Of a DNA stretch of 64,000 nucleotides, positions 17,336-28,259 are shown in pieces (the stretch's first letter is position 1; each line of letters begins with the position of its first letter). The stretch covers positions 3,501,233-3,565,232 of the forward strand of contig NZ_CP061091.1 in NCBI RefSeq assembly GCF_017654485.1, written 5' to 3'. The stretch is from Roseomonas marmotae. GTDB taxonomy: Bacteria > Pseudomonadota > Alphaproteobacteria > Acetobacterales > Acetobacteraceae. The notes under the pieces were generated by a model. It saw nothing but the letters and a program-made list of their open reading frames with translations. It was not told the origin of the DNA and did no database searches. Both the position numbers and the translations under genes were made by a program.

Positions 17336-19609
17336 ATGGACGAAGATTTCCGCAAAGCCGCGCTCGATTATCACCGCCTGCCGCGGCCCGGGAAGCTCAG
17401 CATCGAGCCAACCAAGCGCATGGCCACCCAGCGCGACCTCGCGCTGGCCTATTCCCCTGGCGTCGCCGCCGCCTGCGAGGCCATCTCCGCCGACCCCGCC
17501 GCCGCCTATGAGATGACGACGCGCGGCAACATGGTCGCCGTCATCACCAATGGCACCGCCGTGCTGGGCCTCGGCGCCATCGGCGCGCTGGCCTCCAAGC
17601 CGGTGATGGAGGGCAAGGCGGTCCTCTTCAAGAAATTCGCCGGCATCGACTCGATCGACCTGGAGGTCGAGGAGCGCGATCCGCAGAAGTTCATCGAGGC
17701 CGTGGCGGTGCTGGAGCCCAGCTTCGGCGCCATCAACCTGGAAGACATCAAGGCCCCCGAGTGCTTCGAGATCGAGCGCACGCTGCGGGAGCGGATGAAC
17801 ATCCCGGTCTTCCATGACGACCAGCACGGCACCGCCATCATTGTGGCCTCGGCGGTCCGTAACGGGTTGCTGGTGCAGGGCAAGAAGCTGGAGGAGGTGA
17901 AGATCGTCACCTCCGGCGGCGGCGCCGCCGCCCTGGCCTGCCTGGACCTGCTGGTGGCGATGGGCGCGAAGCGCGAGAACATCACCATCACGGACATCAA
18001 GGGCGTGGTCTATGCCGGCCGCACCGAGCTGATGGACCCCTACAAGGACCGCTATGCCCGGGAGACCGAGGCGCGGACCCTGCAGGACGTGCTGCCCGGC
18101 GCCGATGTCTTCCTGGGCCTCTCCGCCCCCCGCGTGCTGAAGCCGGAATGGCTGCCGCTGCTGGCCGAGCGCCCGCTGGTGCTGGCCCTGGCCAACCCCG
18201 AGCCGGAGATCCTGCCGGAGGCCGTGCGCGCCGTGCGGCCGGATGCCATCGTCGCCACCGGCCGGTCGGATTATCCCAACCAGGTCAACAACGTCCTCTG
18301 CTTCCCCTTCATCTTCCGCGGCGCGCTGGATGCCGGCGCCACCACGATCAACGAGGAGATGAAGGTGGCGGCCGTCGAGGCCATCGCCCGCCTCGCCCGC
18401 ATCGAGGCCAGCGAGGTGGTGGCGGCGGCCTATGGCGGCCATGCGCCGACCTTCGGGCCGGACTACATCATCCCCAAGCCCTTCGACCCGCGCCTGATCC
18501 TGGAGATCGCCCCCGCCGTCGCCCGCGCCGCGATGGATTCGGGCGTCGCCACCCGGCCGATCGAGGATTTCGCCGCCTATCGCGAGGTGCTGGAGCGATT
18601 CGTCTACCGCTCCGGCGACCTGATGCGGCCGGTGGTCTTCGCCGCCAAAAAGCAGCCGCGCCGCGTCGCCTATTCAGAGGGCGAGGATGAGCGCGTGCTG
18701 CGCGCCGTGCAGACCGTGCTGGACGACGAGATCGCCGAGCCCGTCCTGGTCGGCCGGCGCGAGGTCATCGAGGCCAAGGTCAAGGCCATGGGCCTGCGGA
18801 TGGACCTCGACCAGTCCGTCAAGGTGATCGATCCTTCCCAGGACACCGCGCTGACGGAGCAGCTGACCGAGGTCTTCCGCCGCAAGGTGGCCCGGCGCGG
18901 CGTGCCGGTGGATAGCTGCGAGCGCTGGGTACGCACCCGCCCCGGCACCGCCGCCGCCCTGCTGCTGGAGACCGGGCATGTGGATGCGGCGCTGGTCGGC
19001 GGCCTGGGCGAATGGATGCGCCAGTGGCACCAGGCCTTCGACGTCATCGGCAAGCATGAGCGTGCCCGCCGTGTCTATGCCATGACCGGCGTCATCCTGC
19101 CGGCCGGCACGCTGTTCTTCGTCGATACCCATCTTATGGTGGATCCGACGGCCGAGCAGATCGCGGAGATGACGACGCTGGCCGCCGAGCAGGTGCGGGC
19201 CTTCGGCGTGACGCCCAAGGCGGCGCTGCTGTCCCATTCCAGCTTCGGTGCCAGCCAGGCGCCCTCCGCTCGCAAGATGCGGGAGGCGCTGCGCCTGATC
19301 CGTGCCCGCGCGCCGGAGCTGGAGGTCGATGGCGAGATGCATGCCGATGCCGCCCTGGTGCAGGCGGTGCGGGAGAAGGCGGTGCAGGACAGCCCGCTGA
19401 CCGAGGGCGCCAACCTGCTGGTCTTCCCGAATCTCGACGCCGCCAATATCGCCTACAACCTGGTGAAGGCGACGGGTGACGGGCTGCAGATCGGCCCGGT
19501 GCTGCTGGGCATGCGCAAGCCCATCCATGTGCTGGTACCCAGCGTCACCGCGCGCGGCATCGCCAACCTCACCGCCCTGGCCGTCACCCAGGCGGCGGCC
19601 GAAGGCTGA
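17336..19609 (+). CDS. maeB: NADP-dependent malic enzyme with C-terminal phosphotransacetylase-like domain
   Basis: A 757 aa protein that decarboxylates malate to pyruvate with NADP. In order it has the malic N domain (about 15-150) with [10 protein letters not shown], the NAD(P)-binding domain (about 160-400) with [16 protein letters not shown], and a phosphate acetyl/butyryltransferase-like domain (about 430-750) with YSEGEDERV and SHSSFGAS. The extra domain is standard in the MaeB class and serves regulation by acetyl-CoA rather than catalysis. A GC-rich hairpin follows the stop at about 19612-19641, without a T tract. Confidence 0.96.
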   Translation: MDEDFRKAALDYHRLPRPGKLSIEPTKRMATQRDLALAYSPGVAAACEAISADPAAAYEMTTRGNMVAVITNGTAVLGLGAIGALASKPVMEGKAVLFKKFAGIDSIDLEVEERDPQKFIEAVAVLEPSFGAINLEDIKAPECFEIERTLRERMNIPVFHDDQHGTAIIVASAVRNGLLVQGKKLEEVKIVTSGGGAAALACLDLLVAMGAKRENITITDIKGVVYAGRTELMDPYKDRYARETEARTLQDVLPGADVFLGLSAPRVLKPEWLPLLAERPLVLALANPEPEILPEAVRAVRPDAIVATGRSDYPNQVNNVLCFPFIFRGALDAGATTINEEMKVAAVEAIARLARIEASEVVAAAYGGHAPTFGPDYIIPKPFDPRLILEIAPAVARAAMDSGVATRPIEDFAAYREVLERFVYRSGDLMRPVVFAAKKQPRRVAYSEGEDERVLRAVQTVLDDEIAEPVLVGRREVIEAKVKAMGLRMDLDQSVKVIDPSQDTALTEQLTEVFRRKVARRGVPVDSCERWVRTRPGTAAALLLETGHVDAALVGGLGEWMRQWHQAFDVIGKHERARRVYAMTGVILPAGTLFFVDTHLMVDPTAEQIAEMTTLAAEQVRAFGVTPKAALLSHSSFGASQAPSARKMREALRLIRARAPELEVDGEMHADAALVQAVREKAVQDSPLTEGANLLVFPNLDAANIAYNLVKATGDGLQIGPVLLGMRKPIHVLVPSVTARGIANLTALAVTQAAAEG

Positions 19610-19695
19610 ACCGGGCCGCCGCGCCGCGTTCCCCGGCGCGGCCCGTCCGGCACGGGGGACTGGAAGCCGGGCGCTTTCCGGGCCATGTGCCTGCT

Positions 19696-20397
19696 ATGGC
19701 TCAACTTCCCACCCGCCCCGCGTCCGCCGCCGTCGCCGCCTTCCTCGACAAGGCCGCCGCCGTGCCGGCGCTGCGGCCGGTGGCGCACCGGCCGGGCCGC
19801 CTGGTCTTCGCCGTCGATGCCACCGCCAGCCGGCAGCCTGGCTGGGACATGGCCTGCCAGCTTCAGACCGAGATGTTCCAGGCTGCCGCCGCGCATGGCG
19901 GGTTGGAGGTCAGCCTCGCCTATTACCGGGGCTTCGGTGAATTCGCGGCGACCCCGTTCCTGTCCGATGGCCCGGCGCTGGCGCGGCGGATGGCGGGGGT
20001 GCAGTGCCTGGGCGGCCGCACCCAGATCGGCCGGGTGCTGGACCACGCGCTGCGCGAGGCGGCGCGGGAGCGCCTGCATGCCCTGGTCTTCGTCGGCGAT
20101 GCGGTGGAGGAGGAGCCGGACCCGCTCTGCCATCAGGCCGGCCAGCTCGGCCTGCGCGGCACGCCCGCCTTCATCTTCCAGGAAGGCCATGACCCCAAGG
20201 CCACGGCGGTGCTGCGGCAACTGGCGAAGCTCTCGGGCGGGGCCCACGCGCCTTTCGATGCCGCGAGTGCCTCGGCGCTGCGGGACCTGCTGCGCGCCGT
20301 CGGCGCCTATGCCGCCGGCGGGCATGACGCCCTGTCCCGGCTGTCCAGCCCCGCCGCACGGGCGTTGCTGGCCCAGCTGCCCGCCCCCACGCGGTGA
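19696..20397 (+). CDS. VWA-domain protein
   Basis: A 233 aa cytoplasmic protein with a von Willebrand A-like fold. The metal-ion-dependent adhesion pattern is visible as VFAVDATAS (a DxTxS variant), with a further GGRTQIGRVLDHAL and VFVGDAVEE. There is no signal peptide. The start at 19696 was chosen over a GTG 9 nt upstream. The stop overlaps the GTG start of the DnaJ-type gene (GTGA), so the two are coupled and probably work together. The function of this pair is unknown to me. Confidence 0.8.
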   Translation: MAQLPTRPASAAVAAFLDKAAAVPALRPVAHRPGRLVFAVDATASRQPGWDMACQLQTEMFQAAAAHGGLEVSLAYYRGFGEFAATPFLSDGPALARRMAGVQCLGGRTQIGRVLDHALREAARERLHALVFVGDAVEEEPDPLCHQAGQLGLRGTPAFIFQEGHDPKATAVLRQLAKLSGGAHAPFDAASASALRDLLRAVGAYAAGGHDALSRLSSPAARALLAQLPAPTR

Positions 20398-21083
20398 TCT
20401 GGCTGGCCGGCGGGCTTGGCGCGCTCCTGTTCCTCTGGTGGCTGCTGAGCGCCTTCGCCACGGCCAATGTGGCACAGATCCGCCGGGGCGCCGTCTGGTT
20501 CCTGGCGGGGATGCTGCTCGCCCTCCTTACGCTGCTGATCTTCACCCGCAGGCTGCCGCAGGCGATGGGCCTGCTGCTGCCGCTGCTGCCCCTGCTGCTG
20601 CCCGCCGTGCGGCGCTGGCTGGCACAGCGCAGCTTCGGCGCCGGCACGTCCGGGCCGGATGTCTCCACCCTGGAAACCCCGACCCTGGCCATGCGGCTGG
20701 ACCAGTCCAGCGGCACCCTCTCCGGCCGCGTGCGGAGCGGCCGCTTCGCCGGGCGGGAACTGGCGGAGATGAGCCTGGCGGAATGCCTGGCCCTGCTCGC
20801 CGATTGCCGCGCCGGGGACAGCGAGAGCGTGCCGCTGCTGGAAGCCTGGCTGGACCGTGCCGCCCCCGGCTGGCGGGGGCAGGAGGCGGCCGGCGGCGCC
20901 ACGTCCGACAACATGGACCGTGCCGCCGCCCTGGCGCTGCTCGGCCTGTCCGAAGGTGCCTCCCCCCAGGAGATCCGTGCCGCGCACCGGCGGCTGATGC
21001 GGCAGGCACATCCCGACCGGGGCGGCGATCCTGTCCTTGCCGCGCGCCTGAACCGGGCACGCGACCTGTTGCTCAATTCCTGA
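20394..21083 (+). CDS. Membrane-anchored DnaJ-domain protein
   Basis: A 229 aa protein starting with GTG. Two or three membrane spans occupy residues 1-75. A linker follows, and a C-terminal J domain (about 170-229) with the HPDRGG motif that stimulates Hsp70 ATPase. The J domain is at the C-terminus, as in the TIM14/DjlA-like class, so it would recruit DnaK to the cytoplasmic side of the membrane. It is coupled to the VWA gene by a 4 bp overlap. Confidence 0.85.
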   Translation: MIWLAGGLGALLFLWWLLSAFATANVAQIRRGAVWFLAGMLLALLTLLIFTRRLPQAMGLLLPLLPLLLPAVRRWLAQRSFGAGTSGPDVSTLETPTLAMRLDQSSGTLSGRVRSGRFAGRELAEMSLAECLALLADCRAGDSESVPLLEAWLDRAAPGWRGQEAAGGATSDNMDRAAALALLGLSEGASPQEIRAAHRRLMRQAHPDRGGDPVLAARLNRARDLLLNS

Positions 21084-21265
21084 GATTCGACCGAACCAGA
21101 AGCTGCGCCTTTTCTCGAAAATTTCAGCGCATCCGTGCGTTACGGGCGCATGTGGGGCGATTGCCGCCATCCCTGCCCCATGGCAATGCTGCGCACGGCC
21201 ACGATTTCGCCGCCATGAGGCTGTGGATAGCAGGATCGCCAGCCACTGAAGAGGAACCAGCACCG

Positions 21266-22135
21266 GTGACGAAACCGCTGAAGAAGGCCGTACTGCCCGT
21301 TGCCGGCCTGGGCACCCGCTTCCTGCCCGCCACCAAGGCGCTGGCGAAGGAAATGCTGCCGGTCGTCGACAGGCCGCTGATCCAGTATGCCGTGGACGAG
21401 GCCCGCGCCGCCGGGATCGAGCAGTTCTGCTTCGTGACGGGCCGCGGCAAGACCGCCATCGTCGAGCATTTCGACGTCGCCTACGAGCTGGAGCGCACCC
21501 TGGCCGAGCGCGGCAAGCAGAAGGAGCTCGACGAGCTGCGCGCCATGGCGGTCGAGCCCGGCAATATCACCACCGTGCGCCAGCAGGTGCCGATGGGCCT
21601 GGGCCATGCCATCTGGTGCGCCCGCACCTTTATCGGCAACGACCCCTTCGCCATCCTGCTGCCCGACGACCTGATGCAGTGCGATGTCCCCTGCACCAAG
21701 CAGCTGGCCGATGCCTATATGGAGACCGGCGGCAACGTGGTGGCCGTCGAGGAAGTGCCGATGGAGCGCGTCAACAAGTATGGCGTGCTGGATATCAAGG
21801 AGGACAAGGGCCGGCTCGTCTCCGTGAAGGGGCTGGTGGAGAAGCCTTCGATCGACAAGGCGCCCTCCAACCTCACGGTCATCGGCCGCTATGTGCTGAT
21901 GCCGGAGGTGATCCCCTTCCTCTCCCTGATGGAGAAGGGCGCCGGTGGCGAGGTGCAGCTGACCGACGCCATGGCCAAGCTGATCGCGACCCAGCCCTTC
22001 CATGGGCTGCGCTACGAGGGCCGCCGCTTCGACTGCGGCGACAAGATCGGATACCTGGAGGCCCAGCTTGCCTTCGCGCTCTCCCGGCCGGACCTGGCCG
22101 AGGCTGTACGTGCCTTCCTGCCACGTTACATGTGA
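21266..22135 (+). CDS. galU: UTP-glucose-1-phosphate uridylyltransferase
   Basis: A 289 aa nucleotidyltransferase that forms UDP-glucose. The signature AVLPVAGLGTRFLPATKA is at residues 7-24 and KEMLPVVDRPLIQY follows; EKP and FDCGDKIGYL mark the sugar site. The start is the GTG at 21266 with GAGGAA 8 nt upstream; an ATG at 21215 has no ribosome site. It is the first gene of galU-ugd-phosphohexomutase, which makes activated sugars for polysaccharide. An ATTGCC/GGCAAT dyad (21160-21187) lies upstream and could be a control site. Confidence 0.95.
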   Translation: MTKPLKKAVLPVAGLGTRFLPATKALAKEMLPVVDRPLIQYAVDEARAAGIEQFCFVTGRGKTAIVEHFDVAYELERTLAERGKQKELDELRAMAVEPGNITTVRQQVPMGLGHAIWCARTFIGNDPFAILLPDDLMQCDVPCTKQLADAYMETGGNVVAVEEVPMERVNKYGVLDIKEDKGRLVSVKGLVEKPSIDKAPSNLTVIGRYVLMPEVIPFLSLMEKGAGGEVQLTDAMAKLIATQPFHGLRYEGRRFDCGDKIGYLEAQLAFALSRPDLAEAVRAFLPRYM

Positions 22136-22145
22136 GGCCTGACCC

Positions 22146-23450
22146 ATGCGCATCGCAATGCTCGGAGCTGGCTATGTCGGCCTTGTCTCCGCCGCCTGTT
22201 TCGCTGAATTCGGCGTCGATGTCTGTGTCGTCGATACCGATCCCTCCAAGGTCGAGGCGCTGCGCGGGGGCCGCATCCCCATCTATGAGCCCGGCCTGGA
22301 CCGGCTGGTGGAGGAGAATGCGCGCGATGGCCGGCTGCATTTCACCACCGACCTGAAGGAAGCCATCAAGGGCGCGGATGCCGTCTTCCTGGCCGTGGGC
22401 ACGCCGACCCGGCGTGGCGACGGCCATGCGGACCTGACCTATGTCTTCGCCGCGGCCGAGCAGGTGGCACGTGCGGCCGAGGGCCCGCTGGTGCTGGTGA
22501 CGAAATCCACCGTCCCCGTCGGCACGGGCGCCAAGGTGAAGGAGATCGTCCGCCGCGTCCGCCCGGAGCTGGAGATCGAGGTCGCCTCCAACCCCGAATT
22601 CCTGCGCGAGGGCAGCGCCATCGGCGATTTCATGCGGCCGGACCGCGTGGTGATCGGTATCGATTCGGAGCGGGCCTCGCAGGTGCTGAAGCGCCTCTAC
22701 CGCCCGCTCTACCTGATCGAGACGCCGGTGGTGCAGACCAGCATCGAGACCGCCGAGCTGATCAAATACGCCTCCAACGCCTTCCTGGCGGTGAAGATCA
22801 CCTTCATTAACCAGATGGCCGATCTTTGCGAGAAGGCCGGCGCCAACGTCCATGACGTTGCCCGCGGCATGGGGCTCGATGGCCGCATCGGCCGCAAGTT
22901 CCTGCATGCCGGGCCGGGCTATGGCGGCTCCTGCTTCCCCAAGGACACGCTGGCGCTCGCCCGCACCGCTCAGGAACTGGGCGCGCCCGCCACCATCGTC
23001 GAGCAGACCATCGCCGCCAACGAAGCCCGCAAGGAGCAGATGGCGCAGCGCGTCATCGATGCCTGCGGCGGCAGCGTGCAGGGCAAGACCATCGCCGTCT
23101 TCGGCCTGACCTTTAAGCCCGAGACGGACGACATGCGCGATGCGCCCTCGCTCGTCATCGTGCCCGCGCTGATGAAGGCCGGCGCGCAACTGCGCGCCTA
23201 TGACCCGCAATCCGCCCATGCCCGGCAATCCATGCCGGATGGCGTGCATTTCGCGTCCAGCGCGCTGGACGCGGCGCGCGACGCCGATGCGCTGGTGCTG
23301 ATCACCGAATGGAACGAGTTCCGCGCCATCTCCCCCGACAAGCTGAAGTCCACGATGCGCGGCAACGTGGTCTGCGATCTGCGTAACGTTTGGGACCCGG
23401 CCCAGATGCGGGAGGCCGGCTTCGCCTACTCCTCCATCGGCCGCCCGTGA
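22146..23450 (+). CDS. ugd: UDP-glucose 6-dehydrogenase
   Basis: A 434 aa NAD-dependent enzyme that oxidises UDP-glucose to UDP-glucuronate. The Rossmann motif [15 protein letters not shown] is at residues 7-21. The catalytic Cys is in [13 protein letters not shown] near residue 260, and the C-terminal domain has [16 protein letters not shown]. It lies 10 nt after galU, clearly in the same operon. Confidence 0.96.
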   Translation: MRIAMLGAGYVGLVSAACFAEFGVDVCVVDTDPSKVEALRGGRIPIYEPGLDRLVEENARDGRLHFTTDLKEAIKGADAVFLAVGTPTRRGDGHADLTYVFAAAEQVARAAEGPLVLVTKSTVPVGTGAKVKEIVRRVRPELEIEVASNPEFLREGSAIGDFMRPDRVVIGIDSERASQVLKRLYRPLYLIETPVVQTSIETAELIKYASNAFLAVKITFINQMADLCEKAGANVHDVARGMGLDGRIGRKFLHAGPGYGGSCFPKDTLALARTAQELGAPATIVEQTIAANEARKEQMAQRVIDACGGSVQGKTIAVFGLTFKPETDDMRDAPSLVIVPALMKAGAQLRAYDPQSAHARQSMPDGVHFASSALDAARDADALVLITEWNEFRAISPDKLKSTMRGNVVCDLRNVWDPAQMREAGFAYSSIGRP

Positions 23451-23473
23451 CCGCTCCTCAGGGGACAACCGGC

Positions 23474-24886
23474 ATGACCACCTTCCGCCATGATTTCCAT
23501 CCGACCTCGCTGCGCGAATACGATATCCGCGGCGTGGTCGGAAAAACCCTCTCGGGCGCGGACGCCTTCGCCATCGGCCGCTGCTTCGGCAGCATCGTGG
23601 CCCGCGAAGGCGGAAAGAAGGTGGCGGTCGGCTATGACGGCCGCCTCTCCTCCCCCGATCTCGAGCAGCAGCTGGTCGCCGGCCTCGTCGCCTGCGGGCT
23701 GGAAGTGGCGCGCATCGGCTGCGGCCCCACGCCGATGCTCTATTTCGCCAGCTACGAGCTGAAGGCCGATGGCGCCGTGATGGTGACCGGCAGCCACAAT
23801 CCGCCGGACTACAACGGCTTCAAGATGATGCTGGGCAAGAAGCCCTTCTTCGGGCCGCAGATCCAGCAGATCGGCCAGATGGCCGCCAGCGGCGACGTGG
23901 TGGCGGAAGCCTCCGGCTCCTCTACCCGGGTCGATGTCTCCGACGCCTATGTCGCCCGCATCCTGCAGGACTATGACGGTGGCGACCGCGCGCTGAAGGT
24001 GGTCTGGGACCCCGGCAACGGCTCGGGCGCCGAGATCACCAGGCGCCTCGCGGACAAGCTGCCGGGCAGCCACACCGTCATCAACGGCGAGATCGACGGC
24101 CGCTTCCCCAACCACCATCCCGACCCGACGGTGCTGAAGAACCTCGAGCAGATCATCGCCGAGGTGAAGAAGCAGGGCGCCGATCTCGGCATCGCCCTCG
24201 ACGGCGACGCCGACCGCATCGGCGCGGTGGATGGCGAGGGCAACATGCTCTTCGGCGACCAGCTGCTGGTGGTGCTGGCGCGGGACGTGCTGAAGCAGCA
24301 TCCGGGCGGCACCATCATCGCCGACGTCAAGGCATCCCAGGTGCTCTTCGACGAGGTGGCCAAGGCCGGCGGCAATCCGCTGATGTGGAAGACCGGCCAC
24401 AGCCTGATCAAGGCGAAGATGGCGGAGACCAAGGCGCCGCTGGCCGGCGAGATGTCCGGCCATATCTTCTTCGCCGACAAGTGGTACGGCTTCGATGACG
24501 CGCTCTATTCCGCCGTGCGCCTGCTGGGCATCGTGGCCCGCGCAGACGAGAGCCTGGCGCAGATGCGCGACGCCCTGCCCAAGGTGATCAACACGCCCGA
24601 GCTGCGCTTCAACTGCCCGGACGAGCGCAAGTTCGGCGTCATCCGGGAGGTGAAGTCCCGCCTCGCCACCTCCGGTGCCAATGTGCAGGATGTCGATGGC
24701 GTGCGCGTGCTGACCGAGGATGGCTGGTGGCTGCTGCGTGCCTCCAATACCCAGGCGGTGCTGGTGGCGCGGGCCGAGGCCAAGACCGAGGAAGGGCTGG
24801 AGCGCCTGAAGGCCCTGCTGGCCGAGCAGCTGGAGGCTTCCGGCCTGCAGGCGCCGGATTTCTCCGGCGAGAACGCCGGGCACTGA
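23474..24886 (+). CDS. Phosphomannomutase/phosphoglucomutase
   Basis: A 470 aa alpha-D-phosphohexomutase. The active serine loop is in [12 protein letters not shown], the metal-binding loop is [11 protein letters not shown], and the sugar-binding GEMSGHIFF and phosphate-binding C-terminal RASNTQ motifs are present. This is the AlgC/ManB class, which works on glucose and mannose phosphates, so it could supply both GDP-mannose and the glucose-1-phosphate used by galU. The start at 23474 has AGGGGA upstream. Confidence 0.93.
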   Translation: MTTFRHDFHPTSLREYDIRGVVGKTLSGADAFAIGRCFGSIVAREGGKKVAVGYDGRLSSPDLEQQLVAGLVACGLEVARIGCGPTPMLYFASYELKADGAVMVTGSHNPPDYNGFKMMLGKKPFFGPQIQQIGQMAASGDVVAEASGSSTRVDVSDAYVARILQDYDGGDRALKVVWDPGNGSGAEITRRLADKLPGSHTVINGEIDGRFPNHHPDPTVLKNLEQIIAEVKKQGADLGIALDGDADRIGAVDGEGNMLFGDQLLVVLARDVLKQHPGGTIIADVKASQVLFDEVAKAGGNPLMWKTGHSLIKAKMAETKAPLAGEMSGHIFFADKWYGFDDALYSAVRLLGIVARADESLAQMRDALPKVINTPELRFNCPDERKFGVIREVKSRLATSGANVQDVDGVRVLTEDGWWLLRASNTQAVLVARAEAKTEEGLERLKALLAEQLEASGLQAPDFSGENAGH

Positions 24887-24956
24887 GGCCGCTCTCCCCG
24901 GCATGCCGTCCCTTGGGGCGGCGTGCCGGTCCGGCGTCCCGGGCAGGAACCGAGCG

Positions 24957-25229
24957 ATGTTCAAGGCACTGACCACGGCCATCACCCGGATGCGCGTGCT
25001 GATGAACCAGGGCGAGCAGGTGGCGGTCGAATACCCGCCCGGCCATACCGGCAATATCGTCGGTGGCGGCGCCACCCGCACCGAGGGCAATGGCGAATCC
25101 CTGCACATCCACCATGAGGATGCCGCCTTCGCCCGCCCCGCCCCCGGCATTCCCGTCTTCACGGGCGGGTCCGAGGGCGATGTCACTTACCTGCCGGTGG
25201 ATGGCGGGGGAACGAACCCTAGGACATAA
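24957..25229 (+). CDS. Small hypothetical protein
   Basis: A 90 aa soluble protein that I do not recognise. It begins MFKALTTAITRMRVLMNQGE and has a glycine-rich middle and no membrane span. AGGAA lies 7 nt upstream, third-position GC is high as in its neighbours, and it follows the phosphohexomutase by 70 nt, so it is probably translated. It overlaps the 3' end of the LysE-type gene on the opposite strand by 11 bp. Confidence 0.6.
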   Translation: MFKALTTAITRMRVLMNQGEQVAVEYPPGHTGNIVGGGATRTEGNGESLHIHHEDAAFARPAPGIPVFTGGSEGDVTYLPVDGGGTNPRT

Positions 25230-25818
25230 ATCCTCTCACCCGCGCCAGGGCCAGGGTGCCATGGGCGGTCAGCATCATGCCGACGACCTGGTTCAGCCAG
25301 AGCAGCAGCTGCGGCCGCAGCCAGGGCCGCAGCAGTGCCACGCCGCCGCTGAGGCAGCCCCACCACAGCAGCGCCGCCAGCAGCATTCCCCCCAGCAGCC
25401 CCGGCGCGTCGCCGCCCAGATGCGGGGACAGGCGCGAGACCGTCAGCACCAGCGGCATCGGCGCGGTGGCATGCAGCGCCGCGGCGGAAAGATAGGCCGC
25501 CAGCGGCGTGAGGCTGGCATCACGCCCCTGCTTCCGGCGCATCAGAATGCGCGCGGCCGCGAGCAGCAGGAAGACTCCGCTGAGGATATCAGTGACTTTC
25601 TCATCCGCGCCGCTCCATTCCGGCAGGCTCCCCAGCCCGAGCAGGATCAAGGCGCCATAACCCAGTTGCACCGTGGTCGCGCCGAGCCCGGTGCAGAAGC
25701 CGATCCGCATCCCCGCCGCGAAGCTCCGCTGGATACAGAGCAGACCCATGGGCCCGACGGGCGTGAGGATGGAGAAGCCCAGCGCGAGGCCAACAAACAG
25801 GGGCGTGTCGCTCATCAT
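25219..25818 (-). CDS. LysE/RhtB family exporter
   Basis: A 199 aa integral membrane protein with about six spans, of the LysE/RhtB superfamily of amino acid and small-metabolite exporters. The family motif near the N-terminus appears as GFSILTPVGPMGLLCIQRS. GGAGAGG stands 5 nt before the ATG at 25818. An AT-rich patch about 90-150 nt upstream on the minus strand (25930-25965) with TTGATT and repeated ATCA/GAACG units is the likely promoter area. The substrate is unknown. Confidence 0.85.
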   Translation of the reverse strand: MMSDTPLFVGLALGFSILTPVGPMGLLCIQRSFAAGMRIGFCTGLGATTVQLGYGALILLGLGSLPEWSGADEKVTDILSGVFLLLAAARILMRRKQGRDASLTPLAAYLSAAALHATAPMPLVLTVSRLSPHLGGDAPGLLGGMLLAALLWWGCLSGGVALLRPWLRPQLLLWLNQVVGMMLTAHGTLALARVRGFMS

Positions 25819-26010
25819 GATCACCTCTCCGTCTGAGTGCCATGGCGGTCCGCCGCGGACGAGCCCCTGGCCCCGGCGGGGGCGGGCGCGGAAGCCGCGT
25901 CGTCTCGCCCTCGCCCGTCTTTAGGAACTTTGGCCTATCAATCAGAACGAATCAAGAACGCAGCAGTCCGCGCGGCATCACGCCTTCGCGCGGAGCCTGG
26001 CCGGGCGGCT

Positions 26011-26871
26011 TCAGGCGCCTGCCCGGTCCCGCCGGAAGGTGAAGAAGCCGGAGAGGATGATGATGGCGACGCCCAGGGCCATCATGTTGTCCAGCCTGTC
26101 GCCGAAGACGAGGTAGCCGAGCACGATGGCCCAGATCATCTGGCTGTATTGCGCCGGCGCCACCAGGCTGGCGGGGATGCGGGCGGAGGCCAGCATCACC
26201 AGCAGGTTTCCGGCCGCCGCCAGCAGCCCGTAGCCCAGCAGCCAGACCCACTGCATCGGCGTCGGCCAGACGAAATGGGGCAGCATCAGCAGCCCGCCGG
26301 CCAGGATCGGCCCCAGCAGCCCGGCGCCGTAGAGCGACATGCGCTTCTCCGTGTGCCCGAAGGCGCGCATGGCCACCACCGTCACCGCGCCAGAGAGCCC
26401 GGCGACCAGCGCGCCGAGATGGCCGATATTCAGTTCCCGGAAGCCGGGGCGCAGCACCACCAGCACGCCCAGGAAGCCCATCAGCACCGCCAGCCAGCGC
26501 CGCCAGCCCACGCGCTCGCGCAGGAAGAGGACGGAGAGGATGGTGACGAAGGTCGGCATCAGGAAGAGCAGGCAGAAGGCCTCGGCCATCGGCAGATGCG
26601 TGAAGGCCGTGACGCTGCCGATGCTGTTGCTGACCGCGGCCCCCGCGCGCACGAACCACATGACCCGGTTGTTGGCATGCACGACGTCGCGCAGCCGCTC
26701 GCCCCGGCGGCGCAGCAGCGGCAGGGCCAGCAGGCCGGAGAGCGCGCCGAAGAACACCACCTCATAGGCGCTGAGCGCGCCGCCCAGCAGCTTCACGGAG
26801 GCATCGCTGATGGCATAGGCGGAGAAGGCCAGGAAGGCGAGCAGGATTCCCTGCGACGCGGATCGGTCCAT
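26011..26871 (-). CDS. DMT superfamily transporter (EamA type)
   Basis: A 286 aa membrane protein with ten predicted spans in two EamA repeats, roughly residues 8-140 and 150-280. This is the drug/metabolite transporter fold with unknown cargo. It is divergent from the D-threonine-aldolase-like gene. Confidence 0.88.
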   Translation of the reverse strand: MDRSASQGILLAFLAFSAYAISDASVKLLGGALSAYEVVFFGALSGLLALPLLRRRGERLRDVVHANNRVMWFVRAGAAVSNSIGSVTAFTHLPMAEAFCLLFLMPTFVTILSVLFLRERVGWRRWLAVLMGFLGVLVVLRPGFRELNIGHLGALVAGLSGAVTVVAMRAFGHTEKRMSLYGAGLLGPILAGGLLMLPHFVWPTPMQWVWLLGYGLLAAAGNLLVMLASARIPASLVAPAQYSQMIWAIVLGYLVFGDRLDNMMALGVAIIILSGFFTFRRDRAGA

Positions 26872-27042
26872 GCGGCACCAGAATTAGGGATGGCGTGATC
26901 TCGCCCAGCCTGACTCGCTTCGCCAGTGCGGGAATCATAAAAACTCCGCGTCACGCCTTCATGACTTCGCGCGCCGATGACGGGCTGAGCCCGGCGCCGA
27001 AGCTGCTATGCTCCGCCGGACGATTCGCTACAGGAGCACGCC

Positions 27043-28149
27043 ATGCTGCAACGCCCGCCCGCCGAACCCGGCATGCGCGAGGAAGAGGTGGATACCCCCG
27101 CCCTGATCCTCGATCTCGATGCCTTCGAGGCGAATCTGGATGCCATGGCCGGCTTCCTGGCGCCCACCGGCACGAAGCTGCGCGCCCATGCCAAGACGCA
27201 TAAGTCCTCCATCATCGCGCTGGAGCAGATGAAGCGCGGCGCTGTCGGCCAATGCGTGCAGAAGGTAGCGGAGGCCGAGGCCCTGGCCTGGGGCGGCGTG
27301 CCGGATATCCTGGTCAGCAACGAGGTCGTCTCCCCGCGCAAGCTGGCGCGGCTGATGGCCCTCTCCCGCATCGCCCGCGTCGCGCTCTGCACGGATCATG
27401 AGGCCGGGATCGCGCTGGCCGAGCAGGCGGCCGAGGCGGCGGGGCAGCGCCTGCGGATGCTGGTGGAAATTGATGTCGGCGCCGCCCGCTGCGGCGTGCA
27501 GCCCGGCCCCGCGGCGGTGGCACTGGCGCAGCGGATCGCCGCCAGCCCGCACCTGATCTTCGGCGGGCTGCAGGCCTATCACGGCAGCGCGCAGCACCAG
27601 CGCAGCCCGGAGCAGCGCGCCGCCACCATCGCCGGCGCGGTGGAGCAGACCCGCCGCACGGTGGAGCAGCTGCGCCAGCAGGGACTGGATTGCGGGATCG
27701 TCGGCGGCGCCGGCACGGGCACCTTCCGGCATGAGGCCACCAGCGGCGTCTATACGGAGATCCAGGCAGGCTCCTACGCCCTGATGGATGCCGATTACGC
27801 CGCCAATGAGGATGCGCCGCCCTTCCGCCACGCGCTCTTCGTGCTGACGCAGGTGATGAGCACGCCGCATGACGGGCTGGTGGTGGTCGATGCCGGCCAC
27901 AAGGCCATCCCGACCGATTCCGGCTTCCCCAGGCCCTGGCAGCGGCCGGGCCTGCGCTATGCCGGCGCCTCGGACGAGCACGGCAATATCCTAGTGGAAG
28001 GCGGCGCGGCGCCGAAGCTGGGCGAGACCCTGCGGCTGGTGCCTGGCCATTGCGACCCGACGGTGGACCGCTACGACTGGTATGTCGGGGTCCGCAAGGG
28101 CCGGGTGGAATGCCTCTGGCCCGTGGCGGCACGGGGAGCCATGCAGTAG
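27043..28149 (+). CDS. D-threonine aldolase-like PLP enzyme (DSD1 family)
   Basis: A 368 aa fold-type III PLP enzyme with an alanine-racemase N-terminal barrel. Lys51 in RAHAKTHK is the expected Schiff-base lysine. The C-terminal domain has GHCDPT, whose His and Asp bind the metal in D-threonine aldolase and D-serine dehydratase. Possible activities are D-threonine, 3-hydroxy-D-aspartate or D-serine cleavage. CAGGAG stands 7 nt before the start. It is a single gene facing away from the DMT transporter. Confidence 0.87.
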   Translation: MLQRPPAEPGMREEEVDTPALILDLDAFEANLDAMAGFLAPTGTKLRAHAKTHKSSIIALEQMKRGAVGQCVQKVAEAEALAWGGVPDILVSNEVVSPRKLARLMALSRIARVALCTDHEAGIALAEQAAEAAGQRLRMLVEIDVGAARCGVQPGPAAVALAQRIAASPHLIFGGLQAYHGSAQHQRSPEQRAATIAGAVEQTRRTVEQLRQQGLDCGIVGGAGTGTFRHEATSGVYTEIQAGSYALMDADYAANEDAPPFRHALFVLTQVMSTPHDGLVVVDAGHKAIPTDSGFPRPWQRPGLRYAGASDEHGNILVEGGAAPKLGETLRLVPGHCDPTVDRYDWYVGVRKGRVECLWPVAARGAMQ

Positions 28150-28259
28150 AGGGGCGGTTAAGAACAATATTTCCCAGTTCGCGTCAAGCAACAAACTCAT
28201 TGCAGGGGCGTTGAACCGGTAAGCGTCTCCAAGGCGCACCGCAGGAACCGGAGTACCGG

